Origin: Antarctobacter aquimaris
Lineage (GTDB): Bacteria; Pseudomonadota; Alphaproteobacteria; Rhodobacterales; Rhodobacteraceae
Reading direction: 5' to 3'
Assembly: GCF_900184945.1 (NCBI RefSeq)
Contig: NZ_FXYF01000001.1
Span: 550,630 to 614,629 of the forward strand
DNA: 64,000 bases
The position numbers and the translations under genes were made by a program. This document shows positions 61,857 through 64,000 of the stretch, in pieces. Under the pieces are notes generated by a model. That model had not been told where the DNA came from. It saw nothing but the letters and a program-made list of their open reading frames with translations, and made no database searches. The stretch's first letter is position 1, and each line of letters begins with the position of its first letter.

Positions 61857-62795
61857 ATGGCCAACCGCTGGACGAACAAGCTGACCCGCGCCGACGTCAC
61901 GCCGGAGAATGTCTTCCTGAACCGCCGCAAGGTTCTGGCGGGCCTTGGCCTTGGGGCCGGCGCGGCCGCCGGGCTGGGCGGGCTGGCACTGTCGGGAATG
62001 CCCGGCGCGGTGCAGGCGCAGGACGCCGATGCGCTGGAGCCGAACGCCTGGGAAGAAATCACCTCCTACTGCAATTATTACGAGTTCGGCACGAACAAGG
62101 ATGACCCCGCGCGGAACGCCCACCTGCTGACCACGGCACCCTGGTCGATCACCATCGACGGGCTGGTCGAAAAGCCGGGGGACTATGCGCTGGACGACAT
62201 CCTGGGCCAGATGACCATCGAGGAGCGGATCTATCGGTTCCGCTGTGTCGAGGCCTGGTCGATGGTGGTGCCCTGGAACGGGTTCGAACTGGCCGACCTG
62301 CTGGCGCTGGCGGGGGTAAAGCCCGAGGCGCGCTATGTCGCCTTCGAGACGGTCTATCGCCCCGAGGAGATGCCCGGCACCCGCTACCCCGTGCTCGACT
62401 GGCCTTATGTCGAGGGGCTGCGGCTGGACGAGGCGCAACATCCTCTGACGATCATGGCGACGGGCATCTACGGCAAGACCATCCCCAACCAGAACGGCGC
62501 GCCGATCCGGCTGGTGGTGCCATGGAAGTACGGCTTCAAGTCGATCAAGTCGATCGTGCGGATCACGCTGACCGACAGCCAGCCGCCGACCTCGTGGAAC
62601 GTGGCCGGTCCGCGTGAATACGGGTTCTATTCCAACGTGAATCCGAACGTGGATCATCCCCGCTGGAGCCAGGCGACCGAGCGGCGCATCGGCGGCGGCC
62701 TCTTTGCGCGGCGCGTTCCGACGCTGATGTTCAACGGATACGAGGACGAGGTCGCCGCGCTGTATGACGGCATGGACCTGCGGCAGAACTTTTGA
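61857..62795 (+). CDS. msrP: Protein-methionine-sulfoxide reductase catalytic subunit MsrP
   Basis: A 312-residue molybdoenzyme formerly known as YedY. The N-terminus holds a twin-arginine signal ([18 protein letters not shown]), so it is exported folded by Tat. The molybdenum-ligand cysteine lies in [20 protein letters not shown]. Further family blocks are [36 protein letters not shown] and [20 protein letters not shown]. It repairs oxidised methionines in periplasmic proteins, with electrons from the heme protein MsrQ. A small GDCCVxC gene separates it from msrQ. Confidence 0.95.
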   Translation: MANRWTNKLTRADVTPENVFLNRRKVLAGLGLGAGAAAGLGGLALSGMPGAVQAQDADALEPNAWEEITSYCNYYEFGTNKDDPARNAHLLTTAPWSITIDGLVEKPGDYALDDILGQMTIEERIYRFRCVEAWSMVVPWNGFELADLLALAGVKPEARYVAFETVYRPEEMPGTRYPVLDWPYVEGLRLDEAQHPLTIMATGIYGKTIPNQNGAPIRLVVPWKYGFKSIKSIVRITLTDSQPPTSWNVAGPREYGFYSNVNPNVDHPRWSQATERRIGGGLFARRVPTLMFNGYEDEVAALYDGMDLRQNF

Positions 62796-63004
62796 GCACG
62801 GTGATCCTCCAGTCGGTCCTGACCTGCCCCGCCTGCGGGCAGGTCGAAACCGAAACGATGCCGCAGGACAGCTGCCAGTTCTTCTGGGAATGCCCGGGCT
62901 GTCACATCGTTGTGCGGCCGAAGCCGGGGGACTGCTGCGTCTTCTGTTCATATGGCACGGTGCCCTGCCCGTCGATCCAGGCCGGTGACGGGTGCTGCGC
63001 ATGA
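62792..63004 (+). CDS. GDCCVxC-domain small cysteine-rich protein
   Basis: A 70-residue protein with three cysteine clusters: [16 protein letters not shown] and the family motif [16 protein letters not shown], ending GDGCCA. The paired cysteines suggest metal binding or redox activity. The family is most often seen near mercury-resistance genes. There is no signal peptide, so it is probably cytoplasmic. A TTG at 62792 overlaps the msrP stop, a GTG at 62801 is the alternative, and the end overlaps the msrQ start. It is thus translationally embedded in the msrPQ operon. Its role there is unknown. Confidence 0.82.
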   Translation: MSTVILQSVLTCPACGQVETETMPQDSCQFFWECPGCHIVVRPKPGDCCVFCSYGTVPCPSIQAGDGCCA

Positions 63005-63609
63005 CTGCCCTGCGTGACAGGCTCAACACGGCATTGCGTGGGGTGCCGACCTGGGTTGTCTACCTGGCCCTCGCGTTGCCGGCACCCTGGTACCTGTACC
63101 AGGGTGCGACCGGCGGGCTGGGCGTGGAGCCGATCAAGGCACTGGAACACGCGCTGGGCGAATTCGCCTTGCAACTGGCGATCGTCGGCCTGGCGGTGAC
63201 GCCGCTGCGCCGCCTTGCCGGGGTGAACCTGCTCAAGTTCCGCCGGGCGATCGGACTCATGACCTTCTTCTACGTGGCGACGCATCTGCTGGTCTGGCTG
63301 GTGCTGGACGTGCAACTGCCCGGCCAGATCTGGGCGGACATCGTGAAACGTCCTTACATCACGGTGGGCATGGTGGGTTTTGCGCTGATGATCCCGCTGG
63401 CGGTCACGTCGAACAACTGGTCCGTGCGCCGGATGGGGGCCGCCTGGCGGCGATTGCACCGGCTGACCTATCCGGCGGTGGCGCTGGGCGGGCTGCACTT
63501 CGTGATGCTGGCCAAGGGGTTCCAGATCGAACCGCTGGTCTACATGGCGGTGATCCTGGGGTTGCTGGCGACTCGCCTGCCCAAATCGGTCCGGATTCGC
63601 ATGGCGTGA
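63001..63609 (+). CDS. msrQ: Heme-binding membrane subunit MsrQ
   Basis: A 202-residue member of the ferric-reductase-like transmembrane family with six hydrophobic segments. Candidate heme-ligand histidines are in FYVATHLLVWLV, RLHRLTYPAVALGGLHFVML. Further family blocks are PLRRLAGVNLLKFRRAIGLM and NNWSVRRMGAAWRRL. It carries electrons across the inner membrane to MsrP. The ATG at 63001 overlaps the stop of the GDCCVxC gene. Confidence 0.93.
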   Translation: MTALRDRLNTALRGVPTWVVYLALALPAPWYLYQGATGGLGVEPIKALEHALGEFALQLAIVGLAVTPLRRLAGVNLLKFRRAIGLMTFFYVATHLLVWLVLDVQLPGQIWADIVKRPYITVGMVGFALMIPLAVTSNNWSVRRMGAAWRRLHRLTYPAVALGGLHFVMLAKGFQIEPLVYMAVILGLLATRLPKSVRIRMA

Positions 63610-63875
63610 CCTGGCTAAACCAGGTCATGGAGAGGGCCTGAAAGGGGCGAGTCGTCCTTTTGCCCTGCCGCGGCGGCCCCGGAAGACGCGTCTCATCGGT
63701 GTTTCGTAGCGCGAGTCGCTTCGGAAACCCGGCTGATTTGGGGGATAACCCTGTGGGTAACTCCACATGTAGAGTCGCGCCATGCTGCGCCGCGGCGATT
63801 CCCGGGCAGGAAAACTGGCGAGCCGCCCAACCACGCCTAACCAACTATCTGATATTGCTAACTTATTCATCTATT
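63610..63875. other. Non-coding stretch before a putative rRNA promoter
   Basis: I support no gene in this stretch. GGGATAACC and TGTGGGTAA near 63741-63760 resemble weak DnaA boxes but are not clustered. The AT content rises sharply after 63840, leading into the promoter described next. Confidence 0.4.
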
Positions 63876-63937
63876 CGGAAAAAAATCGCATGATGTCGTA
63901 AAAACTGCTTGCGGAGGTTGGCGGTGTTCCTTAGATA
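63876..63937 (+). promoter_or_regulatory. Putative rRNA operon promoter with AT-rich UP element
   Basis: TTGCGG at 63909-63914 is followed after exactly 17 bases by TAGATA at 63932-63937. The preceding 30 bases are A/T-rich (CGGAAAAAAATCGC and GTCGTAAAAACT), like an UP element. The block from CTTGCGGAGGTTGG to CTTAGATAGCCCTTCACC resembles what I recall upstream of 16S rRNA genes in Rhodobacteraceae. The window ends 63 bases later, before any rRNA. Confidence 0.55.
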
Positions 63938-64000
63938 GCCCTTCACCGGCGGCGCTGAGGCGCACGGCGGGACGGCCGGGACGGTCGGGGCGGTGAGCTC

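Noticed and set aside
63735..63765. A replication origin near the window end
   Set aside because: Only one or two weak DnaA-box-like words (TGTGGGTAA, GGGATAACC) are present, with no cluster, no dnaA gene and no parAB nearby.

Overview
This GC-rich window reads as chromosome from a Rhodobacteraceae/Roseobacter-group alphaproteobacterium. That placement is an inference from gene order: lptC-lptA-lptB-hpf-ptsN, rimP-nusA-ylxR-infB, secA divergent from a parvulin gene followed by argJ and mutT, dnaK-dnaJ-radC, and frcR divergent from frcBCA. Protein sequences, signal peptides and frequent ATGA overlaps fit the same group. I see no prophage, transposase, CRISPR array or complete RNA gene. Most of the window is housekeeping, with one accessory-looking polysaccharide block.

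Layout: (1) 1-3.8 kb holds an Ada-like DNA repair regulator, an OmpA lipoprotein, an FMN reductase, a VOC protein and a MaoC-like dehydratase. (2) 3.8-5.5 kb is an ExoY-type sugar transferase and a gene-poor kilobase. (3) 5.5-9.4 kb is ribonuclease D, the LPS export genes lptC, lptA and lptB, a long ribosome hibernation factor and ptsN. (4) 9.4-10.9 kb is an RtcB-like RNA ligase, with a possible leader peptide before it and a possible prfH relic after it. (5) 10.9-21.3 kb is a glycan block: a two-domain sulfotransferase, four glycosyltransferases, galE, galU, the PAP phosphatase cysQ and a KpsM-like exporter permease. Together they suggest a sulfated surface polysaccharide: GalU and GalE supply sugar nucleotides, the transferases assemble, the sulfotransferase decorates, and CysQ removes the PAP by-product.

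(6) 21.3-30.3 kb has two tandem SH3/COG3650-like secreted proteins, an AlkB-like dioxygenase, dnaK-dnaJ behind an RpoH-like promoter, radC, a PstS-OmpA fusion and a SecA-linked membrane protein. (7) 30.4-41.9 kb has secA, a parvulin, argJ, mutT, infB, ylxR, nusA and rimP with an attenuator-like leader. (8) 42.0-55.1 kb is one coupled glycogen operon, glgP-glgB-glgC-glgA-glgX-malQ-pgm. (9) 55.2-59.9 kb is a fructose-type ABC importer with its ROK repressor. (10) 59.9-64 kb has a fasciclin protein, a DUF302 protein and msrP-GDCCVxC-msrQ, and it ends in what looks like an rRNA operon promoter whose genes lie beyond the window.

The most interesting non-genic signals are a dispersed double-hairpin repeat (four full copies and one truncated) at gene 3' ends, and two tandem 80-bp units with nested palindromes directly after dnaJ.
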